Assembly (NCBI RefSeq): GCF_000488255.1
Contig: NZ_KI530754.1
Location: 620,001-684,000, forward strand
From: Acinetobacter indicus CIP 110367
Lineage (GTDB): Bacteria; Pseudomonadota; Gammaproteobacteria; Pseudomonadales; Moraxellaceae
Direction: 5' to 3'
Length of the DNA: 64,000 nucleotides
How positions within the stretch are numbered: the first letter of the stretch is position 1; every line of letters starts with the position of its first letter. This document shows positions 29,517 through 38,061 of the stretch, in pieces. A program made the position numbers and the translations under genes. Below the pieces are notes generated by a model. That model searched no databases and had not been told where the DNA came from. It was given only the letters and a program-made list of their open reading frames with translations.

Positions 29517-30194
29517 ATGTTTATTCATGCCGACTTCTCACAACCCGTCATCATCAAGCCAGAGGATTACCATTGGGTAAAATCTCCAGGAGGTGAAGTC
29601 GATAGAATGATGCTTGATCGTATTGGCGATGAGAAAGCACGTGCAACTAGTCTTGTGAAATACGCACCAGAATCTGCCTTTCCTGAACATCAACATCCTT
29701 TGGGTGAAGAAGTCCTCATATTGTCAGGCATTTTTACCGAGAATGCTGAAGATGATTATCCGGCAGGCTGGTATTTACGTAACCCCCATCATTCAACTCA
29801 TCGGGTTTCCAGTAAAGCAGGTTGTTTAATCTTTGTGAAACTGATGCAAATGACTGAACATGAGAGAGAACCAACCCGGATTAACACCAATGACTTAGCG
29901 AATTGGAAGCTTACCCAACGTCGGATGATATGCCCGCTATTTCAATCTGAACATGAGCAGACCTATTTAGAAAAGCTAGAACCTGATCAAATTTTCGTAG
30001 AGAAATCAGAACAAGGGATTGAATTGTTCATTATTAAAGGTCAATTATTTTGCGGCACTGAAATATATCCAGCAGGTTCGTGGGTCCGTCTTCCCCTCAA
30101 TAGTGCTGCTAAATTTCAGGCAGGTCCATCAGGTGCAACGCTTTATGTCAAAACTAGTCATCTACAACATGCCATAGATGTATGGGTGAAATGA
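29517..30194 (+). CDS. Double-cupin ChrR-like protein
   Basis: A 225-aa protein with two cupin folds. The first carries the metal-ligand motif PEHQHPLGEEVLILSGIF; the second (IFVEKSEQGIELFIIKGQLFCG ... YPAGSWVRLP) lacks the His cluster. It resembles the cupin domain of ChrR-type anti-sigma factors but has no zinc anti-sigma domain and no sigma factor nearby. It may be a metal-dependent sensor or dioxygenase. Lies between two Fic genes, transcribed with neither. Confidence 0.7.
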   Translation: MFIHADFSQPVIIKPEDYHWVKSPGGEVDRMMLDRIGDEKARATSLVKYAPESAFPEHQHPLGEEVLILSGIFTENAEDDYPAGWYLRNPHHSTHRVSSKAGCLIFVKLMQMTEHEREPTRINTNDLANWKLTQRRMICPLFQSEHEQTYLEKLEPDQIFVEKSEQGIELFIIKGQLFCGTEIYPAGSWVRLPLNSAAKFQAGPSGATLYVKTSHLQHAIDVWVK

Positions 30195-30354
30195 ACAAGA
30201 ATGTATCTTCGAAATAAGGCTGTCTTGTGTCTAGAATACTGGAAGCCTTCCAATTACTACTTTTATAATCAATAAAATGTAATGATATATCACTACATTT
30301 CTGATATTTCTTTTTTCATGTATTATCGACTAAGACAAATTCAGGGATAAGGTA

Positions 30355-31083
30355 ATGTTTGAAACTATTGATGATTTAAAGAAAAAATTAGATCAACATC
30401 GCCCTCTTTCTCTATCAATTGTAAAAAATTTACAAGAAGATCTTATTGTCCGTTGGACCTATCATTCAAATGCAATTGAAGGTAATACCCTCACCCTGCT
30501 AGAAACAAAAGTAGTACTCGAAGGAATTACTGTTGGTGGAAAGGCATTAAGAGAACACTTCGAAGCGATCAACCATAGAAATGCAATTTACTATGTTGAA
30601 GATATCATTCGGAAAGAGGAGCCTTTTTCTGAGTGGCAAATTCGTAATATCCATCAGCTTATCTTAAAGAATATTGATGATAATGCTGGACGTTATCGTC
30701 AGCAAAACGTTCTGATATCAGGTGCTACGTCTACCCCGCCTGATTACACATTATTAAATGACAAGATGGCTCAACTGATCGATTGGTATAACAGCGACGC
30801 ACATAAACTCCATCCAATTGAACGTGCAGCCAAAGTACATGCTGATTTTGTTGGCATTCATCCATTCATTGATGGCAATGGTCGCACATCACGTCTTTTA
30901 ATGAACCTAGAATTACTTAAAGCTGGTTATCCACCTTGTGTGATTACTGTAGAAAATCGCTTAGCTTACTATGAAGCGCTTGATCAGTGGATGGCTTATG
31001 GGAAAACTGAAGCTTTTATTCAATTAGTTTCCGAGGCTGTATTAGAGGGTTTTAAACCGTATCAGGTGGTTTTAGGGATTTAA
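30355..31083 (+). CDS. Fic-domain protein (copy 1 of a near-identical pair)
   Basis: A 242-aa Fic protein. The Fic motif is HPFIDGNGRTSR, near residue 163, and the inhibitory motif SNAIEGN lies near residue 39, so it is class II. It almost repeats the protein at 44274-45005; the visible differences are scattered substitutions plus one extra Asp in the latter. The 50 bases upstream are also shared (TTCAGGGA-AAGGTAATG). It may modify a cellular target by AMP transfer; no partner antitoxin gene is present. Confidence 0.88.
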   Translation: MFETIDDLKKKLDQHRPLSLSIVKNLQEDLIVRWTYHSNAIEGNTLTLLETKVVLEGITVGGKALREHFEAINHRNAIYYVEDIIRKEEPFSEWQIRNIHQLILKNIDDNAGRYRQQNVLISGATSTPPDYTLLNDKMAQLIDWYNSDAHKLHPIERAAKVHADFVGIHPFIDGNGRTSRLLMNLELLKAGYPPCVITVENRLAYYEALDQWMAYGKTEAFIQLVSEAVLEGFKPYQVVLGI

Positions 31084-31147
31084 AATAAAAGATCAGCTTG
31101 TACGATATTATCAATTAGAACAATAAACTGTGGGTAATCCTATAGCT

Positions 31148-31472
31148 TGGACTGTTCCCAGTATCCTAGACATGAAGTAGCTTCATTTTGAAGCTATCTC
31201 AAATGCTTCTGGACTCATTCCATCGAGATGCGAATGACGCCTACCGATGGTAAAATATCTCGATATAATCAAACACATCCGCACGGGCCATTTCTCATGT
31301 TTTATAAATCCTCTTTTTAATTCTTTCCTTCTTTAAACTACTATAAAAGGATTCAGCAACAGCATTATCCCAACAGTTGCCTCTGCGACTCATACTCAGA
31401 ACCAAATTATGCTTCTGACAGAATCTTTGCCAGTCTCCACTGCTGTATTGTGGGCCTTGAAGGTAGGCTCGA
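31148..31472 (-). mobile_element. IS3-family insertion sequence remnant (3' part of OrfB with one end)
   Basis: On the minus strand the end of an IS3-type OrfB is readable: GPQYSSGDWQRFCQKHN, MSRRGNCWDNAVAESFYSSL (catalytic Glu) and, after an internal TGA, EMARADVFDYIEIFYH, then a frameshift before the RRHSHLDGMSPEAFE-equivalent region. An end sequence TGGACTGTTCCCAGTATCC lies at 31148. It resembles the end at 42356, so both belong to one IS type. The 5' half is missing. Confidence 0.8.
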
Positions 31473-31554
31473 TGATATAATAATTAAACTCTAGCCAATT
31501 TGGCTGACACAGAATTTTTGAACGCCCTCTCACATTTAACAATTCACTTATTCT

Positions 31555-32175
31555 CTACTTCCTCACTTGTATCGCAAATTGAATAACATGGCATTTACCA
31601 CAATGTAATTTTCCCTCATGCCTTTCTTGTTCGCCCACATAAAAATGATGGAGATGGTCCTGCCCAAATACGTCCAGAATGGATCGAGGATCGTATAAAT
31701 ATTCGATATTTTTAGGCCCCCCGGTTTGGTAGTTGATCTGCTCCTTGGAATACAGCTCACCGATAAACCATCCACCGTTTAGCAAAGATTCTCTTATGCC
31801 TGCTAAAATCTGTTTTTGCGTTTGTGTATCGAAATGACCAAATACACAAATCACGTTTTGATAACGCTCGGACGGCCATTTCGCTGCTGTTAAATCCACA
31901 TTTTTGAGTTCGAGCTTTATCCCTGTGGCTTCGGCCTTGCTAGACAGATGCTTCAAGGCAACATCGGAATAATCCCAGACTTCTGCCGAAAAAGAATAAT
32001 TATGCTGTCTTGCCTGCTCAGCCAGGTACAGGATATTCCTTCCTTCTCCTTCAGCAATTGCCAGTGTTTTACCTTCTATCCGGATTTTTTCCGTAACCTC
32101 CTGGATAAACAGGTTTGCTGCTGTGCCGTACAGGTCCTGCGTCTGGGCATACAATTCATTCCAGTGCTGACTCAT
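31555..32175 (-). CDS. Class I SAM-dependent methyltransferase
   Basis: A 206-aa protein with GGAGGG about 8 bases before the ATG. MSQHWNELY and IAEGEGRNILYLAEQ (SAM motif I) and AEVWDYSDVALKHL match small TehB/UbiE-like methyltransferases. The C-terminus has two Cys in a CGKCH motif, unusual for this fold and perhaps a metal or sulfur ligand. It is the last gene of the sulfur cluster (35639 down to 31555), suggesting a role in thiol or sulfide methylation; that is inference. Confidence 0.75.
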   Translation of the reverse strand: MSQHWNELYAQTQDLYGTAANLFIQEVTEKIRIEGKTLAIAEGEGRNILYLAEQARQHNYSFSAEVWDYSDVALKHLSSKAEATGIKLELKNVDLTAAKWPSERYQNVICVFGHFDTQTQKQILAGIRESLLNGGWFIGELYSKEQINYQTGGPKNIEYLYDPRSILDVFGQDHLHHFYVGEQERHEGKLHCGKCHVIQFAIQVRK

Positions 32176-32204
32176 TTCATCCCTCCATTTACTTGACTAT
32201 CCAA

Positions 32205-32540
32205 TCAGCCGGAAAATTCTTTAAAGGCATCCAGTGCATTTGCGGCATACATCAATGAAGGTCCACCGCCCATATATACCGCAACGCCCAGAACTTCCTC
32301 CAGCTCCTGCAGGGTCATGCCCATTTTGACCAGGGTTCTGACATGAAAGCCGATACAACCATCACAACGTGATGCGACACCAATCGCCAAGGCAATCAGC
32401 TCCTTGGTTTTAGGATCAATCACACCATCACGCATTGCGGTCTGGGACAACTGATTGAAACTTTTCATTAAATCAGGTGAATCTTGAGTTAAGGTTCTTA
32501 AACTGCCTGAAATGTTCTGGGTTAATTCTTTGTATTTCAT
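32205..32540 (-). CDS. Carboxymuconolactone decarboxylase/AhpD-like protein
   Basis: A 111-aa protein; ATG 32540 has GAGAAG upstream (a GTG precedes it). The active-site CxxC lies in SRCDGCIGFHVRTLVKMG, the AhpD-type thiol-peroxidase-partner motif. The family uses this Cys pair and a His for hydroperoxide or disulfide chemistry. Located within a persulfide-related cluster, so it may handle oxidative by-products there. Confidence 0.85.
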   Translation of the reverse strand: MKYKELTQNISGSLRTLTQDSPDLMKSFNQLSQTAMRDGVIDPKTKELIALAIGVASRCDGCIGFHVRTLVKMGMTLQELEEVLGVAVYMGGGPSLMYAANALDAFKEFSG

Positions 32541-32587
32541 CACTGCTTCTCACATTCAACAATACGGTTGTTCACCTATTCAACGGC

Positions 32588-32992
32588 TTATTTTTCTACC
32601 GGATAGCCCTGCTCTAGCCAGGCCTGATAACCACCCTGAACTGACTTGACCTGGGTAAAACCCATGTTTTGTAAGGTATCGGTTGCCAATGCGGAACGTC
32701 CACCCGTACCACAGATCAAATAGATCGGCTGATCTTTAAGGTGTTCCAGTGCCTGCTGGGTATCGCAATGATGACTGGCTAAAGGATGCTGGTGAATTCT
32801 CATTTCCAAAACACCACGAGGATAATTCACCGCCCGGTCTATTGCTGCCGCCTGAAATTCATCCGGTTCTCGAACATCAATCAGTATGGTTTTATGGTTT
32901 TGCATCGCTTCAAACAGTTCATTTACGCTGACTTCCTGAATCCGGCTTTTTGCATTCTGGATCAATTGCTCTGCAGTTTTCATCATTTTCAT
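32588..32992 (-). CDS. Rhodanese-like sulfurtransferase
   Basis: A 134-aa single-domain rhodanese. ILIDVREPDEF is the N-terminal signature and YLICGTGGRSALATDTL the active-site loop with catalytic Cys near residue 102. GAGGAAG precedes the ATG. It moves sulfane sulfur between thiosulfate or persulfides and acceptors. It belongs to a gene set with the MBL-fold persulfide dioxygenase, TauE and YeeE proteins. Confidence 0.92.
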   Translation of the reverse strand: MKMMKTAEQLIQNAKSRIQEVSVNELFEAMQNHKTILIDVREPDEFQAAAIDRAVNYPRGVLEMRIHQHPLASHHCDTQQALEHLKDQPIYLICGTGGRSALATDTLQNMGFTQVKSVQGGYQAWLEQGYPVEK

Positions 32993-33078
32993 TCTTCCTC
33001 GGTCATTAAAATTATATTTTGTATAAACGATGCTCAGGTAGATTAAAAGCGCTTGAGTGAAGTCCCCAACCGGTTGTT

Positions 33079-33861
33079 TTAGCCCATGAGCGCTGAATAG
33101 ATTAGATACATCGCCACTCCAACCACGGTGGTGGCAAATATTTTCTGTACCTTGTTACTGTCAATCCGCTGCATCAGACTGCGTCCAATTAACATCCCGA
33201 CAATACAGGCCAGGACAAAGGTCAGCGTAACCGAAACAGGATATTGAAAGCCATCCAGCACGTGTGCAGAAATACTCACCCCACCAATCAGAAAAATAAT
33301 CATGAGGGAAGTCGCAACGATACTGCGCATATCAAGGTCGGTGAATTTACGCAGGGCTGGAACAATGACAAACCCCCCACCCACGCCAAGCAAACCGGTC
33401 AGTAACCCCGCCACGACACCAATACCTGCCAGGAACGAAGCAGTTTTGACATTCCAGATCAGGCGACCGGTGGTTTGATTGACCTTGCACGGTGCATTGC
33501 CATGATCGGTCACTTTATTAAAAAAGATCCGGTAAGCCACGATCAGCATGACCAGACTGAAAGCCAGCGTCAGCCAGACCGGAGAAACGATATCGGCCAG
33601 ATGCACGCCATAACGCGCTGTAGGAATACTAATGAGAGCAATCCAGAGGGCAGCGCGATAACGTACAATACGCTTGAACAAACCCTCGAACGTTCCGACC
33701 AAGGCCGACAGCGTGACCGCAAGCAATCCCACCGGCGCAGCCTGGGCCACCGTCCAACCCTGGGTCGTCATCAGTGCAGGTACAGCCAGAATACCGCCAC
33801 CGGCACCGGTCAAACCCAATAGCACTCCGATAGCTAGCCCTTCAAGTATTAATGCCCACAT
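33079..33861 (-). CDS. Sulfite exporter TauE/SafE-family permease
   Basis: A 260-aa membrane protein; ATG 33861 has a strong GGGAGAGGG site; an in-frame ATG at 33927 would add a non-hydrophobic tail. Two repeated halves each with a glycine-rich signature (GVLLGLTGAGGGILAVPAL and GLLTGLLGVGGGFVIVPAL) are diagnostic of TauE/SafE. It likely exports sulfite or related sulfur anions produced by the neighbouring persulfide dioxygenase. Confidence 0.9.
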   Translation of the reverse strand: MWALILEGLAIGVLLGLTGAGGGILAVPALMTTQGWTVAQAAPVGLLAVTLSALVGTFEGLFKRIVRYRAALWIALISIPTARYGVHLADIVSPVWLTLAFSLVMLIVAYRIFFNKVTDHGNAPCKVNQTTGRLIWNVKTASFLAGIGVVAGLLTGLLGVGGGFVIVPALRKFTDLDMRSIVATSLMIIFLIGGVSISAHVLDGFQYPVSVTLTFVLACIVGMLIGRSLMQRIDSNKVQKIFATTVVGVAMYLIYSALMG

Positions 33862-33929
33862 CGCCCTCTCCCTTATCCACAAAAATGATTCAATAAAGGT
33901 TGAACTTTTTGTTGAATCACGACACAAGC

Positions 33930-34802
33930 TTATTTGAAGTAGTTAAGAGGAAGCTTGAGGTAAGAAACACCGTTTTGTTCTGGCTCAGGAAACTGTCCTG
34001 CTTTCATATTGATCTGAATCGCCGGTAGAATCAGCTTAGGCATACTCAGTCCTGAATCCCGCTGATTTCGCATCTGAGCAAATTCAGCTTTACTGATTCC
34101 CTGATGAATATGGATATTCTGTTTTTTCTGCGTCTGTATATCAGATTCACACACATACGATTCACGTGTTTCAGGCAGATAGTCATGACATAAAAAGACC
34201 CGGGTATCTTCTGGCAACTGAAACAGGCTTTGCACCGAATCATAAAGCTGTTCTGCGCTGCCTCGCGGAAAATCACAACGTGCTGTACCATAATCTGGCA
34301 TGAACAACGTATCACCCACAAAAACCGCATCGCCAATCACATAACTCAGGCAAGCAGGCGTATGTCCCGGTGTTGGAATGTTATAGGCTTTCAATGTTCC
34401 AATTTGGAACGACTCATGATCTTCAAATAAATAATCAAAGAGCTGCTGAGCATTCCATTGTTTAATATCCAGATGATAAATCGCGCCAAAAGTTTCCTGA
34501 ACAATACCAATTTTCTGGCTCATGGCAATTTTGCCACCCAGTTCTTCTTTGAGATATTGCGCTGCAGTTAAATGATCAGCATGGACATGGGTTTCGAGAA
34601 TCCACTCGACCGTTAAACCCTGCTCTTTAATATAGGCAATAATTTTATCGGCATGAATAGTGGATGTACTTGCTGATGCCGGATCATAATCCAGAACGCT
34701 ATCAATAATGGCGCAGGCTTTGGTCGCCGGATCACGTACAACATAACTGAAGGTATTGGTATCTTCGTGAAAAAAATCTTTTACTATAGGTAAATTTGAC
34801 AT
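33930..34802 (-). CDS. MBL-fold persulfide dioxygenase-like hydrolase (Blh/ETHE1 family)
   Basis: A 290-aa metallo-beta-lactamase-fold protein. ETHVHADHLTAAQYL is the HxHxDH metal motif; further ligands are in PTPGHTPACLSY and FVGDTLF. ETHE1/Blh enzymes oxidise glutathione persulfide to sulfite. AGGAG precedes ATG 34802, which follows the yeeE-type stop at 34805 with two bases between. The set BigR-type repressor, Blh, TauE, YeeE/YedE is known from sulfide-responsive operons in Agrobacterium and Xylella. Confidence 0.9.
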   Translation of the reverse strand: MSNLPIVKDFFHEDTNTFSYVVRDPATKACAIIDSVLDYDPASASTSTIHADKIIAYIKEQGLTVEWILETHVHADHLTAAQYLKEELGGKIAMSQKIGIVQETFGAIYHLDIKQWNAQQLFDYLFEDHESFQIGTLKAYNIPTPGHTPACLSYVIGDAVFVGDTLFMPDYGTARCDFPRGSAEQLYDSVQSLFQLPEDTRVFLCHDYLPETRESYVCESDIQTQKKQNIHIHQGISKAEFAQMRNQRDSGLSMPKLILPAIQINMKAGQFPEPEQNGVSYLKLPLNYFK

Positions 34803-34804
34803 CG

Positions 34805-35221
34805 TTAAGCTCCTGACCATTTACGGTGAATCCATACACCCACCAGCATTGCTACAATAAAATAGAGCACTTGATAGTGGCCCAAACCGATCAAAGTGAA
34901 ACTTGGCGCCGGACAGATGCCGGCAATGCCCCAACCTGCACCAAATAAAACCGCACCCGTGATCAGCTTCTTATCTATCTGATTATTTTTAGGTAAATCA
35001 ATAGGTTCATTAAATACTGTTTTCGGTTGCGCCGTACGTAATGCTTTCTGGAAGGGAATAAAGGCCACCGCAATCGCGCCCATCATGACAAAGGCCAGAC
35101 TGGCATCCCAATCGCCAAACAGATCCAGGAAATCGAGTACTTTTTCCGGATTGGACATGCCTGATACCATCAATCCCACAGAGAACAGCGCACCAAATAA
35201 AAAGGCAAACACATTTTTCAT
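34805..35221 (-). CDS. YeeE/YedE-family (DUF6691) sulfur transporter subunit, C-terminal-type half
   Basis: A 138-aa membrane protein; ATG 35221 has AGGAGC upstream. MVSGMSNPEKVLDFLDLFGDWD and AGWGIAGICPAPSF are signatures of the second half of YeeE/YedE thiosulfate or persulfide transporters; the Cys in GICPAP is conserved. It starts two bases after the first half stops, so the two halves are made together as a split transporter. Confidence 0.9.
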   Translation of the reverse strand: MKNVFAFLFGALFSVGLMVSGMSNPEKVLDFLDLFGDWDASLAFVMMGAIAVAFIPFQKALRTAQPKTVFNEPIDLPKNNQIDKKLITGAVLFGAGWGIAGICPAPSFTLIGLGHYQVLYFIVAMLVGVWIHRKWSGA

Positions 35222-35222
35222 T

Positions 35223-35639
35223 TTAGAATGCTCCTGTGATATGACGGATAATATAAACAGCGACAAAACCTGCAAACATGAAAGTCATGGTCGCGATGAT
35301 AGAACGCTTAGACAGGCGACTGATGCCACAAATTCCGTGACCACTGGTACAGCCCGAACCTAAGCGTGTCCCAAAGCCCACTAGCAGACCTGCCACAATC
35401 ATCATCAGTGGGCTGGCATTCAATTCGATTTCAGGTTGTACAAACAGACCATAAATAAACGGTGTGAGGATCAAGCCTAATAAAAACCAGATTGCAGGCG
35501 TTTTAAACATGGTTTTTGAGTTTAATACTTGCCCAATCAAACCACTGATTCCTGCAATACGGCCATTGACGTAAAGATAACCAACTACGGAAAGCCCGAG
35601 CATTAAGCCGCCAATAAATGCGATGAGGAAGTCATGCAT
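35223..35639 (-). CDS. YeeE/YedE-family sulfur transporter subunit, N-terminal-type half
   Basis: A 138-aa membrane protein with four to five spans. [11 protein letters not shown] and [18 protein letters not shown], with two Cys, are the transporter signature. Together with the next gene it forms the split YeeE type. First gene of the minus-strand sulfur operon running to 31555; its promoter faces the BigR-like repressor gene. Confidence 0.9.
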   Translation of the reverse strand: MHDFLIAFIGGLMLGLSVVGYLYVNGRIAGISGLIGQVLNSKTMFKTPAIWFLLGLILTPFIYGLFVQPEIELNASPLMMIVAGLLVGFGTRLGSGCTSGHGICGISRLSKRSIIATMTFMFAGFVAVYIIRHITGAF

Positions 35640-35654
35640 GATGAATTAATCCCT

Positions 35655-35697
35655 ATACAATATACTTTTTTATATTATATAATAAAAAATATTAATC
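35655..35697. promoter_or_regulatory. Divergent promoter/probable BigR-type operator
   Basis: In the 120-bp gap between the sulfur operon and its putative repressor lies the AT-only dyad TATATTATATAATA within TATACTTTTTTATATTA. BigR-family repressors bind AT-rich palindromes at such positions. The exact half-sites are not certain by eye. Confidence 0.5.
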
Positions 35698-35759
35698 AAG
35701 CAGTTTTATGGTAAATTATGTAAACTGCACGGGCTACATCAAAAGTTGTGAGGACATTT

Positions 35760-36068
35760 ATGGATATGATTGCTGAAAATGCCAAAATTGATTTTTCTCA
35801 AGTCGATTTCGTCAGCCAATGCCTAAAAGTTTTGGCCAATCCTGATCGTCTGAAAATCTTATGTGTCCTGGTCGATGGGGAAATGAATGTTCAGGAAATT
35901 GAAGAATCTACTGACATTCATCAACCTACACTTTCACAACAGCTGACTGTATTGCGTAAGGCCAACATGGTTGGCACCCGACGTGAGGGCAAGCAGATTT
36001 TCTATCGTCTGAGTGATCCCAAGGTCTTGAGCCTGATGCAAAAGCTGTACGAGCTGTATTGCGCCTAG
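35760..36068 (+). CDS. ArsR-family persulfide-sensing repressor (BigR/SqrR-like)
   Basis: A 102-aa winged-helix protein; ATG 35760 has GAGG seven bases upstream. The recognition helix region is IHQPTLSQQLTVLRKANMV. Cys35 (KILCVLV) and Cys101 (ELYC) are 66 residues apart, the same spacing as the two sensor cysteines of SqrR/BigR, which form a tetrasulfide on exposure to persulfide and leave DNA. An extra Cys21 is present. The metal-site ELCVC motif of arsenic-type ArsR is absent. Divergent from the sulfur operon it most likely controls. Confidence 0.88.
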   Translation: MDMIAENAKIDFSQVDFVSQCLKVLANPDRLKILCVLVDGEMNVQEIEESTDIHQPTLSQQLTVLRKANMVGTRREGKQIFYRLSDPKVLSLMQKLYELYCA

Positions 36069-36076
36069 CCCTCCTC

Positions 36077-36439
36077 TTAATGCAACCAAAAAGAAATGAT
36101 CAGAAGCAGCCCGCTAAAAGCAGTAAACAGGTTTAGCCATACAGGATGCTGGGTATAATAACCTTCAATAAATTCCGGCGGTCCCAGTGATGTCCATCCC
36201 CCTCGATATTGCAGGATTGAGGCGATATTCACCAACATGCAAAACACAATCACCGCAATCCCCATCCACTGTGCATAGGCTATTTTTTATGCATAACGTT
36301 CATGATCGACTAATTACAATAGCCGGTTGGATTTTTCAATCACAAAACCAAATGCAATTAATGTCAGACCATTCCGGTTCCCTGCCAGAGCGGTTCATTC
36401 CAAAGCAAACAATACCCGTGGATGATCCAAAGTGGACAT
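36077..36439 (-). pseudogene. DUF202 (YidH-like) membrane protein with three in-frame stops
   Basis: One continuous reading frame of 121 codons shows DUF202 homology from start to end, interrupted by TGA after FALE and two TAA codons further on. The N-terminal DHPRVLFALE*TALAGNR and LTLIAFGFVIEK correspond to the family pattern DPRVxxAxERTxLAWxRTG...GFGFVIEK. The C-terminal 62 residues remain open (VFCMLVNIASILQYRGG ... TAFSGLLLIISFWLH) and could be misread as a separate small gene. No frameshift is needed, only point mutations. Confidence 0.8.
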
Positions 36440-36452
36440 ATCTCATCCGATC

Positions 36453-37193
36453 TTATTGTTCAAAAATTTCTTTGACGTCCATCGCCAGGCCTTGAGTAGA
36501 TTTAAATTCACCCTGGTTATTTTTCCAGGCCATCGACGGTGTGGAGAAAAAGCCGTATTTCCCCATTAGGGCCTGGTTGGCATCAATTTTTGCAGCAATT
36601 TCTGCAGGAATCTTTGCCATTTTCTTGAGCTGCTTTTTGCCTTTATTCTTGTTTATATCATTAAAAACTGCTGCTGGATTTTTCGACATTAACAATGTTG
36701 CCACCTGACCACGGCTTTCTTCACGGATCACACCGACCTGAATATGACGCAGCTGTACCTTGCCTGATTCGACCCAAGGCCGAGCCGCCTGCCAGAATTT
36801 ATAGCAATATGGACAATTCGGATCGGAAAAGACATAAACCACCCGTGGTGCATCTGGCTTGCCATCCTGGATCCAGGTCGATTTTTCCAGGGTTTTCCAG
36901 ACATCATCCAATACCGCTTTTTTCATATGCTTTTCAATCTGCTCATTGGACAGGCTTTTCCCTTGCGCATCAAACAGTTCGCCCTTGATATAATATTTGT
37001 CATCGTTGGAGATAAATACTGTATTGGAGTACTGGTCTTCATGCCCCACCCAACCGGTCATTCCTTGCGGTGCCGGAATCTGTTTTACAAACACAAAACC
37101 CTGTTTTTCAATATTCTGTTTAATATTCGCCTGCGTGTGCATGCTCATGATCAGGAACATGCCTGCACCCAGTACCCGGTAAATTCTGTTCAT
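36453..37193 (-). CDS. DsbG/DsbC-like periplasmic disulfide isomerase
   Basis: A 246-aa protein: signal peptide (MNRIYRVLGAGMFLIMSMHTQA), an N-terminal dimerisation domain and a thioredoxin domain with active-site CPYC in VFSDPNCPYCYKFWQ near residue 127, and the cis-Pro loop FFSTPSMAW. It rearranges or protects disulfides and sulfenylated cysteines in the periplasm. Last gene of the dsbD-tlpA-dsbG unit, 19 bp after the TlpA-type gene; DsbD would supply its electrons. Confidence 0.9.
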   Translation of the reverse strand: MNRIYRVLGAGMFLIMSMHTQANIKQNIEKQGFVFVKQIPAPQGMTGWVGHEDQYSNTVFISNDDKYYIKGELFDAQGKSLSNEQIEKHMKKAVLDDVWKTLEKSTWIQDGKPDAPRVVYVFSDPNCPYCYKFWQAARPWVESGKVQLRHIQVGVIREESRGQVATLLMSKNPAAVFNDINKNKGKKQLKKMAKIPAEIAAKIDANQALMGKYGFFSTPSMAWKNNQGEFKSTQGLAMDVKEIFEQ

Positions 37194-37212
37194 ACTAAGT
37201 CCTTCCGTTTTT

Positions 37213-38061
37213 TTAAGGTTGATCTGAAATTCTGTTTAAATATTGCTGCAACATGGCCGGACTGAGTTCCCCCATATGCCGCTCGACCAGCTGGCCTTGA
37301 GCATTAAAAAACAGCGTCGTTGGCAGGCCAAAACTATTCAGCTGCTGTGGCAGTTCACCATATGGGTCCAGCAGGACATGTTTAAATTGAAACTGATGTT
37401 TTCTTAAATAGGCATTTACGGTGGCTACCTCCTCACCCTGATTCAGCATGACAAAATTCACTTGAGGATGCTGCTTGGCTGCTTTGGCCAATACCGGCAT
37501 TTCGCGATGACACGGCGGACACCAGCTCGCCCACAAATTAATTACCGTGGGCTGGCCAATGAATTGGCTGAGTGGAATCTTATCTGTACCCAGACGTTCC
37601 TGTTCTAGTCCAGCAAAGGCTAGATCAGGAAACGCTGCTTCAGTTTTTAGACTGGATTTGAACGCGAGCCCAAGCCCGACCCAGAGTACAAAGATGATCA
37701 GCAAGATGGCTTTGAATCGGGTCTGCAACTGTCTGTTGCGAATGACATACCATAAAGTACCTATCAGCACCCCGCCCCATAAATGAAAACCTTTGTCCTG
37801 GATTTTCAGTATGTCGATGGGGGCTACAAAATACAGCTCGGCATTGAGTAGAACGAAAACAAGACGTGCACCCAGCATCCCTAGCAGAAAACTGCTCCAG
37901 AGCAAATCCTGACTTTGTCCAAGCAGCTGTTTAGACCATGAATACTTTCTGGCTAATCCAAACAGGACGGCAGATAACAGCATCAAGCCAGTGGCAACAA
38001 TCATGAGTGTCCAGGGCAACATCAAAGGTCCCAGATGCAGCGCATCACTGGAAATCATCAT
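37213..38061 (-). CDS. Fusion of Lgt-like membrane domain and TlpA-type thioredoxin
   Basis: A 282-aa protein. Residues 1-135 have about four membrane spans with Lgt-like features (GMLGARLVFVLLNAELYF and GFHLWGGVLIG), but without the full catalytic set of prolipoprotein diacylglyceryl transferase. Residues 150-282 are a periplasmic thioredoxin domain with WASWCPPCH and a cis-Pro loop FGLPTTLFF. It probably reduces periplasmic thiols with electrons from DsbD. The start overlaps the dsbD stop (ATGA). Confidence 0.88.
   Translation of the reverse strand: MMISSDALHLGPLMLPWTLMIVATGLMLLSAVLFGLARKYSWSKQLLGQSQDLLWSSFLLGMLGARLVFVLLNAELYFVAPIDILKIQDKGFHLWGGVLIGTLWYVIRNRQLQTRFKAILLIIFVLWVGLGLAFKSSLKTEAAFPDLAFAGLEQERLGTDKIPLSQFIGQPTVINLWASWCPPCHREMPVLAKAAKQHPQVNFVMLNQGEEVATVNAYLRKHQFQFKHVLLDPYGELPQQLNSFGLPTTLFFNAQGQLVERHMGELSPAMLQQYLNRISDQP

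Noticed and set aside
36187..36495. Plus-strand open frame of about 100 codons
   Set aside because: It is antisense to the DUF202 pseudogene and the dsbG-like gene, whose homology is clear.
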